In this document: positions 23,343-34,613 of the stretch, in pieces | Layout of the letters: every line of letters begins with the position of its first letter | Position numbering within the stretch: position 1 is the stretch's first letter | Source: Talpa occidentalis | Taxonomy: Eukaryota; Chordata; Mammalia; Eulipotyphla; Talpidae | Direction: 5' to 3' | NCBI RefSeq assembly: GCF_014898055.3 | Contig: NW_023605083.1 | Coordinates: 89,993,721-90,057,720, forward strand | Length of the DNA stretch: 64,000 nucleotides | Program-made: the position numbers and the translations under genes | The notes under the pieces: model-generated | Databases searched by the model: none | Seen by the model: only the letters and a program-made list of their open reading frames with translations | What the model was told of the DNA's origin: nothing

Positions 23343-24590
23343 AACAATTGTTAGACAAGCAGGTGGACAAATTGTTTCATAATAGACAAACTGTTTGGTG
23401 GGCTACAAGGCCATTTCACATGGAAAAGGGGAGTTCAAGAAGTGGGGCAAGGGGATGCAGTACCTGGAGATTATTGAAAAGAAACAAGCCTGTCTTGTAG
23501 GAACGGTGAGGTCAGGAGAAGCTTTATTACTCATGTATGAGGTCCCAGACCTGGGTAGCCCCGTAAGGTCTGAGCACCGGTTTAAAGACCAAGGGTTCCT
23601 TTTATACACAACTGTCTCCATATCTGTTACATTGATAGCATCGTTTTTCCGCAGGCACAACCATTTGTGGCAAAGTCCCCAGACAAGGGGGGCAAGGCAA
23701 GGGGCGAAAGATGCAGGCATTCAGGGATGGCCTTGGAGAGACAGGCCAGCTGGCTGGCTGCCCGACCCTGTAGATAAGAGTGCTGAGGCCCTGCCATGAA
23801 TCTTGAAAGGGAAGGAGCTGTAAGTGAACAAACTTGTTAATTATGCCTGAATTGGGATGTTCATGGCACCTGGGCTGGAAGTGTTACAGGGCAGCCCTGA
23901 TATAAAACGGGTGGCCTGACGGTGGGTCCTCACCCGCGCACTTAAAAGGGACTTATTAATACTCCACTGCAGGCACACACAAAACGTTAATAAAAGGTTT
24001 ATTTACAAGGGAAAGGGAAATGAGGAAATGTACAACTCAGGGAGAAAATAGGGAAATAAAGTCTTTAATGCGTCCTACCCAATCCGCCAACCTGGAAACC
24101 CAGTGGCACTCTCAGAGCTGGCCGCGAGCCATGAGCTGTGAAGCCAAGAGGTAAGAGAGCCCCCAAGGCCCACGTGTCTGGTTTTATACCAAACCTGGCT
24201 GCTTAACGCCACCCTCAGGTTCCAGCAACCCTCCCTTTGGTGGTGATGGGATTTGTCTTTCCCAAAGTCTTGATGGCTTTGGTCTGGAGTGGGGGTGCAG
24301 TCCACAAAGCCTGTATGGGATTAGCTCAGGACATCCTTTCCCCCTAACAGAAGTTCTGCTGGAATCTTTATTATATTCATTTGCTAATAATGTGTTTTTG
24401 CTTCATTGCCATCTGACCCCCTTCCTTTGGAATGCAGCTGTGTTTGAATATGGGTATAGAGACCAGGCCTTGAATCCTTCAAAGAGAATTTGCAAGTAAG
24501 CAAATTTGCTAGTTGTGTCTGGATTAGAATGCTTTTCTGAGGGGAACTTTTACTTTATCTATTTGCTTAGTGTTTTTTTTTTCTCCATCA
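23343..24590 (-). mobile_element. 3' LTR (family B) of a minus-strand ERV
   Basis: LTR B sequence ending ...tttctccatca at 24,590, followed at once by a polypurine tract (AAAGGGTGGAAA on the minus strand, 24,591-24,603). This marks the right end as the LTR start of a minus-oriented provirus. A family D LTR splits it at 23,882-24,349. The outermost left ~100 bp look rearranged relative to other copies. Confidence 0.7.
23882..24349 (-). mobile_element. Solo LTR, family D, inside LTR B
   Basis: TGTTACAGGG...CTAACA with 4-bp duplication gaag on both sides (23,878-23,881 and 24,350-24,353). A 4-bp duplication is typical of class I ERVs. Confidence 0.88.
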
Positions 24591-24603
24591 TTTCCACCCT
24601 TTG

Positions 24604-25650
24604 ATGCCTTTGTGAGTTATTTTCTCATAAGCCATCATCTTCAGAGGTGACAGGATTAATGCCCAGTGGCAGGTATGGGGTGAGTACATACTGGAGTTGT
24701 CTTTGATATTTGAGTAAATATGAAGTTGGTAGGCATATCAAGTAAACAGGGGCCAACGATAAGAACCAAGAAGAATAATATCAAGGGTCCTTTAAAGGGT
24801 GCCAGCCGCAGGAACCATGGGGTGGGCGAAGGCATCCCACCAGGTTGACTGATGCAGGGTGCCCCATCTATGATTAATTCGATCTTGGAGATGGGTGTTT
24901 CCTGAACTACCCCAGATTCATTTGCATAGAAACCACATTCTTCTTGTAAATACAGGCAGATACCTCTGTGGGCAGCAGTGAAGAGAGCACGTCCTCACCA
25001 GTTTTGGAGTACCAGAGCTGCCAAGGAATCAAGTTGTTGATGGTGGGTTAGGGCTGATTTTAGGAAAGCATCAAAATCTGACTTGAGTTGGCCTCCCAGT
25101 GCATTATAATGGATCCGAGACACTCTTACTCCAGCGGCTCCCACGGCTGCCCCAGCTGCAGCTAGCAGACCCCCCTACAACAGGGATGGCAAAAGGGGCT
25201 CTTTTTTCACCGTGAGGAGGCTTCCATATCGAAAGCGCATCCCTCCCAGTCCAAACAGACAGGTTAGGCACCAGATTAACAATGAAGCATTATCGCTTGT
25301 ATGGTGTAATACACTGATACACTCCCTGAGCACAGGCCAGGTAGGTGCCCTTTGAGGCTAAGGTCCTGGAGGTGTGAGCCAGAGGATTTGTGGCATTTCC
25401 CCATAGAGTCACAACACCTAGGACAGGATTCAAGGAGGAGTTGAGTGAGATCTCCGGAGAGAACGAGCCCAGGTCGAGTATGACTCTGTATTACTGGACA
25501 GGACCTGGTTTCATGCAGATCCAGCGATCTGAAGTGAGGGCCATGTGGGAGAGGTTGAGAGCCAAGTGCGAAGCACTGATCATGCCTGTTAACTGGGACA
25601 CAGACATTGTTGGGAGAAATCAGAGGAATCCCAGGATGGTGGGAGACCAG
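24604..25650 (-). pseudogene. Broken ERV env (surface end and transmembrane subunit)
   Basis: Minus-strand frames, with stops, read through a surface-subunit C-terminal stretch (VTLWGNATNPLAHTS), a hydrophobic Ala/Gly-rich fusion-peptide-like segment, the heptad segment and a CX6C motif (CLYLQEEC) where the gammaretroviral group has CX6CC. A hydrophobic membrane segment follows. Adjacent to the LTR B polypurine tract, it is the envelope of that provirus. Stops and frameshifts make it inactive. At its right end it meets a second, plus-oriented copy head to head. Confidence 0.75.
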
Positions 25651-25860
25651 AGATCTCCTTTCACTCTTGTGGGCCTCCTGTTAAGCTGGGTACAAATGGC
25701 CCCCTTTGCCATCCTGCTTGTAGGGGTTCTGCTAGCCCCATCTGGGGCAGCCATGGGAGCGGGGTGAGTGTCTCGGATCCATTATAATGCACTGGATGGC
25801 CAACTGAAGTCAGAGTTTGATGCTTTCATAAAATCAGCCCTAATTGTTGTCGTTTTTGGA
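25651..25860 (+). pseudogene. Inverted second copy of ERV env fusion-peptide region
   Basis: Plus-strand sequence reads the same env region as the neighbouring minus copy (SRIHYNAL followed by the heptad segment), with a stop immediately before it. The copy is short and passes directly into an LTR of family E. It may therefore be the 3' end of a separate plus-oriented env piece or one arm of an inversion. Confidence 0.7.
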
Positions 25861-26530
25861 GTCTGTGGGTTTGGAGTGTGGGGTCCTTGGGTTCCCTCTG
25901 GGAAAGGTTTCACCACAGATCCCCTTTCAGCAATACGTGGCAAGTTTCCCAGGCGAGTTTCTCCTTGAGACAGAGATATTAGTTATACTTAAAGGACAGG
26001 TTTATTAGGAAAAGGGACAGAGGAATAAAGGATGCTTGCATAGAAAAAAGCATGCAGGAAGAGCTGCCCCAGAAGGGACAGGTTTGCTAAGAGAGGCCTA
26101 CATGGCTGCAGACCTTGATAGGTCACGGGCAGGCAGGAAGCTGCTGCCCTGTGGAGGGAGAGAGTTGGTGAAAAGAGGCACCTGCAGTCACAGGTGGGCA
26201 GAGGGATTGCTGCCGGAGCCAATGCAGAGAATGCACGGATATAGTCTTCTGTTTGGGAGGGGTCACTCCTTGTGAGTTGGTTGCTAAGTTTGGATAACTG
26301 TGCAGGTTTTGAAAGGGACAGGAGATTCTACACGGGGGTTCAATCTCCATATCTTTACCTTTGGGGTCCATGTTGGGCTCAATCTCCATATCTATAGGCT
26401 GTGCCTGGAGATACCAGTGTGGACCAGAACTGGGGATGCTAGTGTAGACTGCCAGAATGGCTATGCTAATGTCTTTTGCTCCCACCTCCTTGTGTGAGCC
26501 AGATTTCTGGTCTTGTGGCACTTCCTTTTT
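25861..26530 (-). mobile_element. LTR family E, second copy
   Basis: Shares blocks with 22.32-23.0 kb in the same orientation ('gagacagagatattagttata', 'acaggtttattagga'), with the AATAAA signal on the minus strand. Ends in a T-rich run near 26.53 kb. It directly joins the plus env fragment, so the junction is recombinant. Confidence 0.6.
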
Positions 26531-26964
26531 TTAGTTTTTTCTTTTTCTATTCTTGTCCTCCATCAGTCAGTAAGACAACTTCTGGTATAAGAGGGGCTGA
26601 GTGGGTTCCCCCACCCCCACCCCAGCATCTAGGGGGGAGGCGAAGGGGTAGGGGGAGAGGGAGAGGAAAAGGAAGAAGTGGACTAATCTGGAGGGGATGG
26701 GGGCTGATGGGGAGGGAGCCGAGAGAGATGCTGTTAGGGTGGAGGGGCCCAGCTAAGAGGATGGCAGGAGATTTTTGTTTGACACTACGCTTGAACAAGT
26801 GAGGTTGCTCAGTGAGGATCTCAATCCAGACCTGAATATAAATACTTTGATCAGGATGTCCCAGTTTTCTGAATATTACTCCCTATAGGCTGTAGGGAGG
26901 TCAAGTGAACTCTAAGAGGGCCATCCAACATTGAAACTAGGCCAGTCTACCTCACGGGATTATT
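26531..26964. other. Purine-rich tract and unassigned ERV-like sequence
   Basis: A G/A-rich low-complexity run (about 26.62-26.72 kb) is followed by sequence I cannot assign. No protein-like frame. Confidence 0.4.
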
Positions 26965-27229
26965 TTTCAATTTTTTTTTTTAAGATTTATTTATTTATGC
27001 ATATAGAACTGTGGTACAGGTCAGAGGTGTGGGCAGTGAGAGGATTCACCAGAGACAGAGTGAGGAACAAAACAGGCAGATCTACTGAAATAACACTGCT
27101 GAGGGGAGCAGTCAGGAGAGGTCTGCTGTGCCATGTGGGTTGCTCCCTGGCCAGGGATTGAACTTGTGCTGCAGTGGCTGTGGATAACTTCATAGGTTGC
27201 ATCCCTACACTTTGTGCCACCAGGGAGAC
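26965..27229 (-). mobile_element. tRNA-derived SINE, antisense
   Basis: Antisense SINE with target duplication ctacctcacgggatt / ctacctcacagaatt. Confidence 0.92.
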
Positions 27230-27249
27230 CCTACCTCACAGAATTTTTA

Positions 27250-27525
27250 TTTTTTTTTAATTTTTTTTAAAGATTTATTTATTTATTTATGCAAGCACTG
27301 GGTACAGTCAGAAGCACAGGAGGGTGAAAGAATCCACCAGAGTCAGGGCAGGGAGCAGAACAGGCAGACCGATGAAATATACTGCTGAAGGGAGCAGGGG
27401 GCGTAGCAGGTGAGGTCTGCGTGCCATGTGGGACCCTCACTGGCAGCCGGGGATCAAACGGACACGGCAGAGGCTGCAGGCAGCTTCGCAGCCCAGCACT
27501 CAACCGCTGCGCCACCGGGAAGGCA
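27250..27525 (-). mobile_element. tRNA-derived SINE, antisense, adjacent copy
   Basis: A second antisense SINE whose target (ctcacagaattttta, 27,235-27,249 and 27,526-27,540) overlaps the duplication made by the first SINE. It therefore landed at the edge of that insertion later. Confidence 0.94.
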
Positions 27526-27540
27526 CTCACAGAATTTTTA

Positions 27541-28059
27541 AAGATTATCTCCATTAACAGAAGTTCTGTAGTCACTGGCCTTGTCCTGAAAGAACTTAAA
27601 ACGAGACAGTAAACAATCGAGGGGAGTAATGGGAGTGGAGGATGACTGTCCCGTCCCACGATTTCCAACCTATAAAGAACAGGAAGTTAAACAACTAAGA
27701 ATGACAAAGACAAATTGAAGGGTAGGAGACAAAAAAGGGAGACAAGTGGCCACACAGACAATAGCCAACTGGTCAGCCGACGGATCGGTTGAACCACAGA
27801 AGGCCCAGGAGGGTCTTCTAACACAGGAGGCGATGACATCTCATCACCATGCCTGGACTCTGAAAGTAATGCTGCATCCAGCCTTCCCTTGAGTCCCCAG
27901 TACAAGAGAGCTCTTGAACACAAACTCACCTCCGGAGGACACCAAGACACAAGAGAGTCAGATCTGCAGAACAAAGGTGCAGTTTTGGTCTCAAGTTCCC
28001 TCAGAGGGGTGCCTAAAACCCCTCAGGGGGAAGGCTGACTCTGCATGTGCTAGGAAGCA
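27541..28059 (-). mobile_element. ERV leader-like sequence next to a primer site
   Basis: No protein recognised. Its position immediately 3' (minus strand) of the primer site at 28,060-28,077 and the LTR starting at 28,082 suggests a retroviral leader or decayed gag region. Confidence 0.35.
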
Positions 28060-28077
28060 ATCTCAATGGGGCCTCCA
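28060..28077 (-). other. Primer-binding site, probably tRNA-Gln type
   Basis: On the minus strand this reads TGGAGGCCCCATTGAGAT, adjoining the LTR terminus. It resembles the glutamine-tRNA primer sites of some gammaretroviruses. The assignment is from memory of the Gln pattern. Confidence 0.45.
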
Positions 28078-28142
28078 AAAATGTTGTAGAGTCTCCCCCT
28101 AGACTCGGACCAGAGTCTGAATCAAATTAAAGAAGTCTTTAT

Positions 28143-28784
28143 TATAAATAGTGCTGCATAGGTGCACGGGTGCTCTTTTGAATCAATGTTTTTGTGTCCT
28201 TTGGGTATAGCCCTAGGAGTGAAATTGCTGGGTCATATGGTAGCTCTGTTTTTAGTAGACTGAGGAACCTCCAGACAGCTTTCCACAGTGGTTGGAACAG
28301 TTTGCACTCCCACCAGCAATGTAGGAAACAACCCAAATGCCCAAAATAGATGACTGGATCAAGAAGATGTGGTACATATACACAATGGAATACTATTCAG
28401 CAGTCAAAAAAGATAAACTCATGCCATTCACAGTAACCTGGATGGAGCAGGAAGGAATTAAGCGAGAAGTGAAATAAGCGAGAAGGAAAAAGAAAAATAT
28501 TGGGTGGTTTCACTTATAACAGGAACATAGGGGAACCAAATAAGACATCAGTGTAAAAAGAAATAATAATAACAGTACAAAACACAACAGAGCAAAAACA
28601 GACAATTATAAATCAGAGACATACTGCAGGGGAGGAGGAGGGAGAGGGAAGGAGGGAGGGAGGAGCACAGGGGACTAAGATGATGGTGCACAGGTGCACT
28701 GGTGAAGGAAACTCTATGGGGACTACACCTGAAGGGGTGGGGGGAAGCAAATATTGTTTAAAAAAATGAAAAAGAAAAAAAAAA
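28143..28784 (+). mobile_element. L1 with 5' inversion (twin priming)
   Basis: The left part (28,145-28,330) is antisense L1 ORF2 end and the right part (28,331-28,784) is sense L1 ORF2 end plus 3'UTR finishing in an A-rich tail. The two meet head to head with no other sequence between. Host sequence ctttatta is repeated on both sides. This is the classic product of L1 twin priming. Confidence 0.88.
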
Positions 28785-28995
28785 GCCTTTATTAGCCGAC
28801 CGGCAACTGTGCCTCTTGTAGGGAGCAGCCCTGAACAGGGGGTGATAAAGGTTTTTAAAGCCAAAAACTGCACCTGTGAGTTTGCAGTTGCCACAGCAAG
28901 CAAAGTACAGAAGCCAAACTGTGCTGTTTACAAGCAGCAGAGTGTTTCAGTACATTCCATGTTTCAGGTACAAAGGGTACATACATCTTATTTTT

Positions 28996-29260
28996 TTTAA
29001 AGATTTATTTATTTATGCATACAAGAGCTGGGGTACAGGCCAGAGATGCGGGGGTGAGAGGATCCACCAGAGACAGAGTGGGGAACAGAACAGGCAGACT
29101 GACCGAAATACACTGCCCAGGGGAGCAGTGGGTGAGACAGGAGAGGTCTGCCCTGCCATGTGGGTTTCTCCCAGGCCAGCCGGGGATCAAACTCGTGCTG
29201 CAGAGGCTGCGGATTGCTTCATAGTGCAGTGCTTAACCCCTTGTGCCACCAGGGAGGCCC
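28996..29260 (-). mobile_element. tRNA-derived SINE, antisense
   Basis: Antisense SINE with target duplication catcttattttt at 28,984-28,995 and 29,261-29,272, inserted in LTR sequence. Confidence 0.94.
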
Positions 29261-29416
29261 CATCTTATTTTTGACAGGAACCCAGCCTCTATTGTTTTGG
29301 TCTGGAATTTTCCCACAGCCCTAACTTGTCCTCCTGAGCTAACTCAAGCTTAGGCCCTGTGTGGTCTGCATTTCATATTGCCCTATGTCACAGCTGGTCA
29401 CCAGATAATGTGAAAA

Positions 29417-29434
29417 GCCCCGCGTTGGGCGCCA
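29417..29434 (-). other. Primer-binding site, tRNA-Lys1,2 type
   Basis: Minus strand reads TGGCGCCCAACGCGGGGC, one base from the standard Lys1,2 site used by many betaretroviruses. In a provirus an LTR should lie on the high-coordinate side. Here env sequence of another type lies there instead, so the site is a recombination remnant. Confidence 0.6.
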
Positions 29435-29773
29435 CTAATCCTGAAATTGGTCAACCATAAGGTGCCTCTGCAAATTGACCAGACCCAATTGAAGAATGAT
29501 ACCACTTGTCCACATACTAGAGTTTGGATTTTTGATAGTAATGTACAGGGGGACACACTGATTGTCAGGACAGGTATTATCAGGGTATCCCCGTGCTAGG
29601 CTAATAGGAATGTCTGGTCGAGGTTGAATGTCCAGAGGTAAGCAGAGTTTTTTTTCTCTCTCAATAGACTGGGTGACCCAGGATTCACATCCCCATCCCA
29701 AGGAACAGAATTGTTTCCATCTGTCAGGCTTCCCTGGGGTGGGTCCCCCACAAATGCATATATCTCTGTTCAT
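29435..29773 (-). pseudogene. ERV env surface-subunit fragment
   Basis: Minus-strand frame of about 112 codons resembling the gammaretrovirus-type surface glycoprotein, with a Cys-rich stretch and the segment ITIKNPNSSMWTSG that carries an N-glycosylation site. No signal peptide or complete subunit. Confidence 0.65.
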
Positions 29774-30853
29774 GAGATCTGAATATTTTCCATAATAGGA
29801 ATACCTCCTAGCCCAGTCTTGCTGCTTATCAAGGCTCTGGCACCCGTTTACTTTTAGCCAGATCTGAGACTTTCCTTTTTCCCCAGGCAGTGGAGGTGAT
29901 AGGGATGTCAGTAGGGGGTTTCTGTGGAAGGATCTGGAATTCTCATCTTCAGGTCACAGTCATTCAGAGTTCAGAAGATAAGCCCCTGCATGGGCAGGGT
30001 TGGGGGGGTGGTCAGGAGCAGGTATAGGAGAACATTGACAAGCAAGCTCATCTTACAAGACATTTGGAAAATTATGCTGCCACACCACATCAGGTAGCCT
30101 AAGGCAAGAAGGAGTCTAGCCTTCCAGCCCCAGCTATCAGGGGCCACTGTGGCCAGTCCAACTGCCAGGAGGGCTACCAGGAGACCAGTTGGAATAACAA
30201 ACCAGAAGTCACACATGTGGAGGGTCCTCAAGCTTCTGTCCTCAAGCGTAGACTGACAAGCTTCCCGGTTGTAGTAGGAGCAGGGCTGCTGTCTGGAGCC
30301 GGCAGGGTGGGCTGACCCTTTCATAGTCTCAGGGGGAGAGGATAGTCCTCTCCCCACACTGGCTGAAGCACCTTCCTCTTCTGGATTGCAGGCTCATTTA
30401 ACCCTGCCATGTGTAACCAGGGATGAAACCTGAGACCCTTAAAGCAGGAGGGGTAGTTAAAATAACAGTGGAGGGGCCAACCATAGGGGATTGAGAAGTT
30501 CCATTTTCCAATCTTTTACCCACACAGCGCATCTCCTGGCTGGTAGGGATGTACCCGGGACCGAGGGGGATGGGTGGTCTCTCTAAGGAGTAACCTTGAA
30601 GCTCATAAGTGTAGTGCCTATAGCCTGGAGCTATTCTGTCAGGTTTTTAGCCCCTAAGTGATGCCGGTCCCCGGGGACACTCCCCAAACAAGGTGGAGGT
30701 CCTGCATATAATAACTGAAAAGGAGAAAAATCTGGCTTCCAGGGGCACAATGTGTTCTGAGGAGGGCCTGAGGAAGCAAGTCCAGCCATGGCACACGTAT
30801 CTCCTGCACAAATTTGCTGAAGGACTTTTAATAGTACCGCTCATTTGCTCAGC
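29774..30853 (-). pseudogene. ERV env N-terminal region and adjoining remnant
   Basis: Minus frame 29,971-30,357 carries a strongly hydrophobic segment (LLVALLAVGLATVA) that could be an env signal or membrane stretch. It lies between an integrase remnant (upstream on the minus strand) and surface-glycoprotein sequence, as expected for the start of env. The rest shows only short broken frames. Confidence in the exact role is low. Confidence 0.4.
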
Positions 30854-31063
30854 TTACCCTGGACTCTGAGGCCGGTGTGCTGTCTGTAACTTCCAGGATA
30901 TATTAAGAGCTTTAGCTACTGACTGGATGACGTCTGCCACAAAAGCCAGGCCATGGTCACTGTGTATTGTCAGGGGAAGCCCAGATCTCGGGGTGATTTC
31001 TCTTAAAAGTGCATTAGCCTCCTGCCGGCCCTTTCCCTTCAGGTGGGATGAGCTTCTGCCCAT
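30854..31063 (-). pseudogene. ERV integrase fragment
   Basis: Minus frame with the integrase core pattern SGLPLTIHSDHGLAFVADVI followed by 'HRPQSPG', which corresponds to the D and downstream residues of the catalytic core in gammaretrovirus integrases. It is only about 70 residues, with upstream parts missing or frameshifted. Confidence 0.75.
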
Positions 31064-31211
31064 CCAGAGTAAGTACTCGCTGATACCAGGAGAGGCTTGC
31101 TCCCCTGCTCAGAGGGACGCCAGTAAAGTCCACTTCTAAGTCTTGGAAGGGAGCTGTTCCCTTCTTTTGTATTCCAGGTGGGGGCCTGGGAGCCTGCTTA
31201 ACATTATTCTT

Positions 31212-31470
31212 TTTTTTTAATTTATTTATACAAGTGTTGGGGTACAGGCCAGATGCGCGGGAGGGTGTGAGGATTCACCAGAGACAGAGCGGGGAACAGA
31301 ACAGGCAGACTGGTTAAATACACTGCTGAGGGGAGCAGCAGGCGAGACAGGAGAGGTCTGCCGCACCATACGGGACCCTTGCCGGCCGACCAGAATCGAA
31401 CCAGCGCTGCAGAGGCTGTGAAGAGCTTCATGGTGCGGCGCTCAACCGCCTGGGCCACCAGGGGAGGCCC
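31212..31470 (-). mobile_element. tRNA-derived SINE, antisense
   Basis: Antisense SINE immediately left of the outer L1. T-rich stretches on both sides make the target duplication ambiguous. Confidence 0.88.
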
Positions 31471-31484
31471 TCTTTTTTTTTTAT

Positions 31485-34400
31485 GGTAGCCCCATTTTTA
31501 GTAAACTGATGAACCTCTAGACAGCTTTCCATAGTGGTTAGACCAGTTTGCACTCCCACCAGCAATGCAGGAGAGCTCCTTTTTCACCGCATCCTCACCA
31601 ACATTTGTTGTTGCTAGTTTTTTTTGATATGTGCCATTCTCACTGGTGTAAGGTGGTATCAGTGTGGTTTTGATTTGCATTTCCCTGATTATAAGGGATG
31701 TTGAACACTTTTTCATATGCCTGTTGGAAAAATGTCTTTTAAGTTCTTCTGCCCATTTCTTGACTGGATTTAGTTTGTTTTTGTTGAGTTGTGTGAGTTC
31801 TTTGTATATCTTTCTGATCAGTCCCTTATCAGTTTTATGGAGTGCAAAAATTTTTTCCCAATCAGTGGGATGTCTGTTTTGGTTAATGTCTCTTTTGCTG
31901 TACAGAAGCTTTTCAGTTTGATGTAATCCCAAGTGTTTATCTTTTCCTTGACTTTCTTTGCTTTGGGTGATGAGTCTTTAAAGATGTTTCTGAGATGTAT
32001 GTCTTGTAGTGTTTTACCTATATTTTCTTCTATATATTTTATGGTTTCAGGTCTTATGTCCAGGTCTTTGATCCATTTTGAGTTGGCTTTTGTGCATGGT
32101 GAGAGGTAGTGGTCTAGCTTCATTCTTTTGCATGTGGTGGTCCATTTTTCCCTGCACCATTTATTGAACAAACTGCATGTTTCAATGCATATTCTTTGCT
32201 CCTTTGTCAAAGATCAGTTGTCCATATAAGTGGCTTTATTTCTGGACTCTCTATTCAGTTCCATTGGTCTGTGTGTCTGTTTTTGTTCTAATACCAAATT
32301 GTTTTCATTATTATGACTTTACAATATAGCTTCAAGTTTAGAATTGTGATGCCTCCTTTCTCTTTTGTTTTCATCAGTAGGGCTTTGACTATTTGTGGTT
32401 TTTTATGGTTCCATATGAATTTCATCAGTATTTGTTCTATTTCTTTGAAGAATGCCATTGATATTTTTACTGGAATACAGTTGAATCTGTATATTGCTTT
32501 TGGTAGGATGGCCATTTTAATAAGGTTAATTCTTCTGATCCATGAGCGAGGGATGTCTTTCCATTTCTTTGTGTCTTCTTCTATTTCTTTTAACAGTGTT
32601 TTATAATTTTCTTTGTATGGGTCCTTCACGTCTTTTGTTAGGTTTTTTCCCATGTATTTGATTTTTTTTGTTTCAATTATAAAATGGATGGTTTTCTTGA
32701 TTTCTTCTTCAGATTGATTGTTTATGTATAGGAAGGCTACTGATTTTTGTGTTGATTTTGTATCCTGCTACTTTACTAAAGTGGTTGATTATTTTGAGGT
32801 TTTCTGTGGAGCTTTTTGGGTTCTCTATGTATATTATCACATTGTCTGCAAATAGTGATAGTTTTATTTCTTTCCCTATTTGGATTTCTTGTATGTCTTT
32901 CTCTTGTCTTATTGCTCTGGCTAGGACTTCCAGTATTATATTGAAGAGCAGTGGTGAGAGAGGACGTCCTTGTCTTGTTCCTGATCTTAAAGGAAAGGCC
33001 TTCAGCTTTTTGCTATTGAGAATAATATTGGCTGTGGGTTTGTCATATATGACTTTTATCATGTTAAGTTATATTCCTTCTATCCTGAGAATGTCAAGGG
33101 CCCTCATCATAAATGGATGTTGGGCTGTTGAATGCTTTCTCAGCATCTACTGATATGATCATATGGTTTTTATTTTTCTTTTTATTGATGTGTTGGATTA
33201 CACTTATTGATTTTTGTATGTTGAACCTCCTTGTGCCCCTGGGATGAATCCCGCTTGATTGTGGTGTATTATCCCTTTGATGCATTGTTGAATTCTGTTG
33301 GCAAGGATTTTGTTGAGGATTTTTGCATCAGTGTTCATTATGGAGATTGGCATATAATTTTCTTTTTTGTGTATTGTCTTTGGTTTTGGTATTAGTGTAA
33401 TATTGGCTTCGTAGAACATATTTGGAAGTATTCCTTCTTTTTCAATTTTTTGAAGGAGTTTATGCAGTCAATAATTCACTGCTGAACGTTTGGTAGAATT
33501 CATTTGTGAAGACAGTCTGGGCCTGGGCTTTTGTTTTTGGGGAGCACTTTGATTACTGCTTCAGTTTCGCTGCTTATAATTGGTCTGTTTAGTTGTTCTA
33601 TTTCTTCTTTATCCAGCTTTGGATGTTTATATCATTTTAGGAATTTGTCCATCTCTTCTGGATTGTTTCATTTATTTGCATGTAAGTGTTCATAGTAAGC
33701 TCTGATTATTCTTTTGATTTCTACTGAGTCTGTTGTGATTTCTCCTCTTTCATTTGTAATCCTGTTTATATGTGTTTTCTCCATTTTTTTTCTTTGTAAG
33801 CCTGGCTAGATGTTTGTCTATTTTGTTTATTTTTTCAAAGAACCAACTTTTAGTTTTGTTGATCTTTTGGATTGTTTTTTTAATTTCTATTTCATTTATT
33901 TCTGCTTTGATTTTTGTATTTCCTTGCTTCTACTGGCCTTAGGGTTTGCTTGTTGTTCTTTTTCTAGCTCTTTGAGATGTGAGATTAGGTTGTTTCTTTG
34001 AGTTCTCTCTTGTTTCTTGATGTGCACCTGTATTGTATTTTCCTCTTATTACTGCTTTTGCTGCATCCCATACAATCTAGAAAGTGGTGTCCTCCTTGTC
34101 ATTCAACTCAAAGTATTTTTTTAATTTCTTCTTTGATCTCCTCATTAGTCCAGCGGTCTTCCAGTACTCTGGATTTCAATCTCCATGAAGTGGGAAGGTT
34201 CCTTGTTTTCTTTTCATGATTTATTTCTAGTTTGATGCCTTTATGATCAGTGAAGATAGTTGGAATGATTTTGATCTTCATGTATCTGTTGATGTTTGTC
34301 TTGTGGCCCAATATGTGATCAATTCTGAAGAATAATCTATGTGTGCTTGAGAAAAATGTGTACTCTGTGTACTTGGATATTTTTTGGGTGCAGTGTCCTA

Positions 34401-34613
34401 ACAGATGTCTGTTAACTCCATGAGTTCTATGTCTTTACTTAGGGCTCAAGTGTCTTTATTTACTTTTGTCTCGTTCATCTGTCCATTGGTGAGACTGGAG
34501 TGTTGAAGTCTCACACTATATATGTATTTTCTTCAATGTCTGTTTTCAGAGATGATAATAATGGTGTAATACATTTTGGTGCTCCTTCATTTGGTGAGTA
34601 TATGTTGATGAGT
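31485..34613 (-). mobile_element. Outer L1, ORF2 part (antisense)
   Basis: Minus-strand frames spread over three kilobases carry broken L1 ORF2p, including the polymerase segment '[15 protein letters not shown]' where active elements have FADD. Stops and frameshifts are numerous. Unusually the element lacks its 3' end next to the SINE. It continues beyond an inserted class II ERV at 40,585, and the host L1 base pairs atgagt are duplicated at the ERV borders. Confidence 0.88.

Larger units (their letters stand above)
28082..29416 (-). mobile_element. ERV LTR with inserted L1 and SINE
   Basis: Starts tgttgtagagtctccc just after the primer site, so it is a 5' LTR in minus orientation. Without the L1 (28,143-28,784) and SINE (28,996-29,260) it is about 430 bp. 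Its far end is unclear because a second primer-like site at 29,417-29,434 adjoins it. Confidence 0.5.

Noticed and set aside
25390..25767. A plus-strand frame of 125 codons that looks like one protein.
   Set aside because: It fuses antisense surface-glycoprotein sequence of the minus env with a short plus env piece; it crosses the head-to-head junction and is not a gene.
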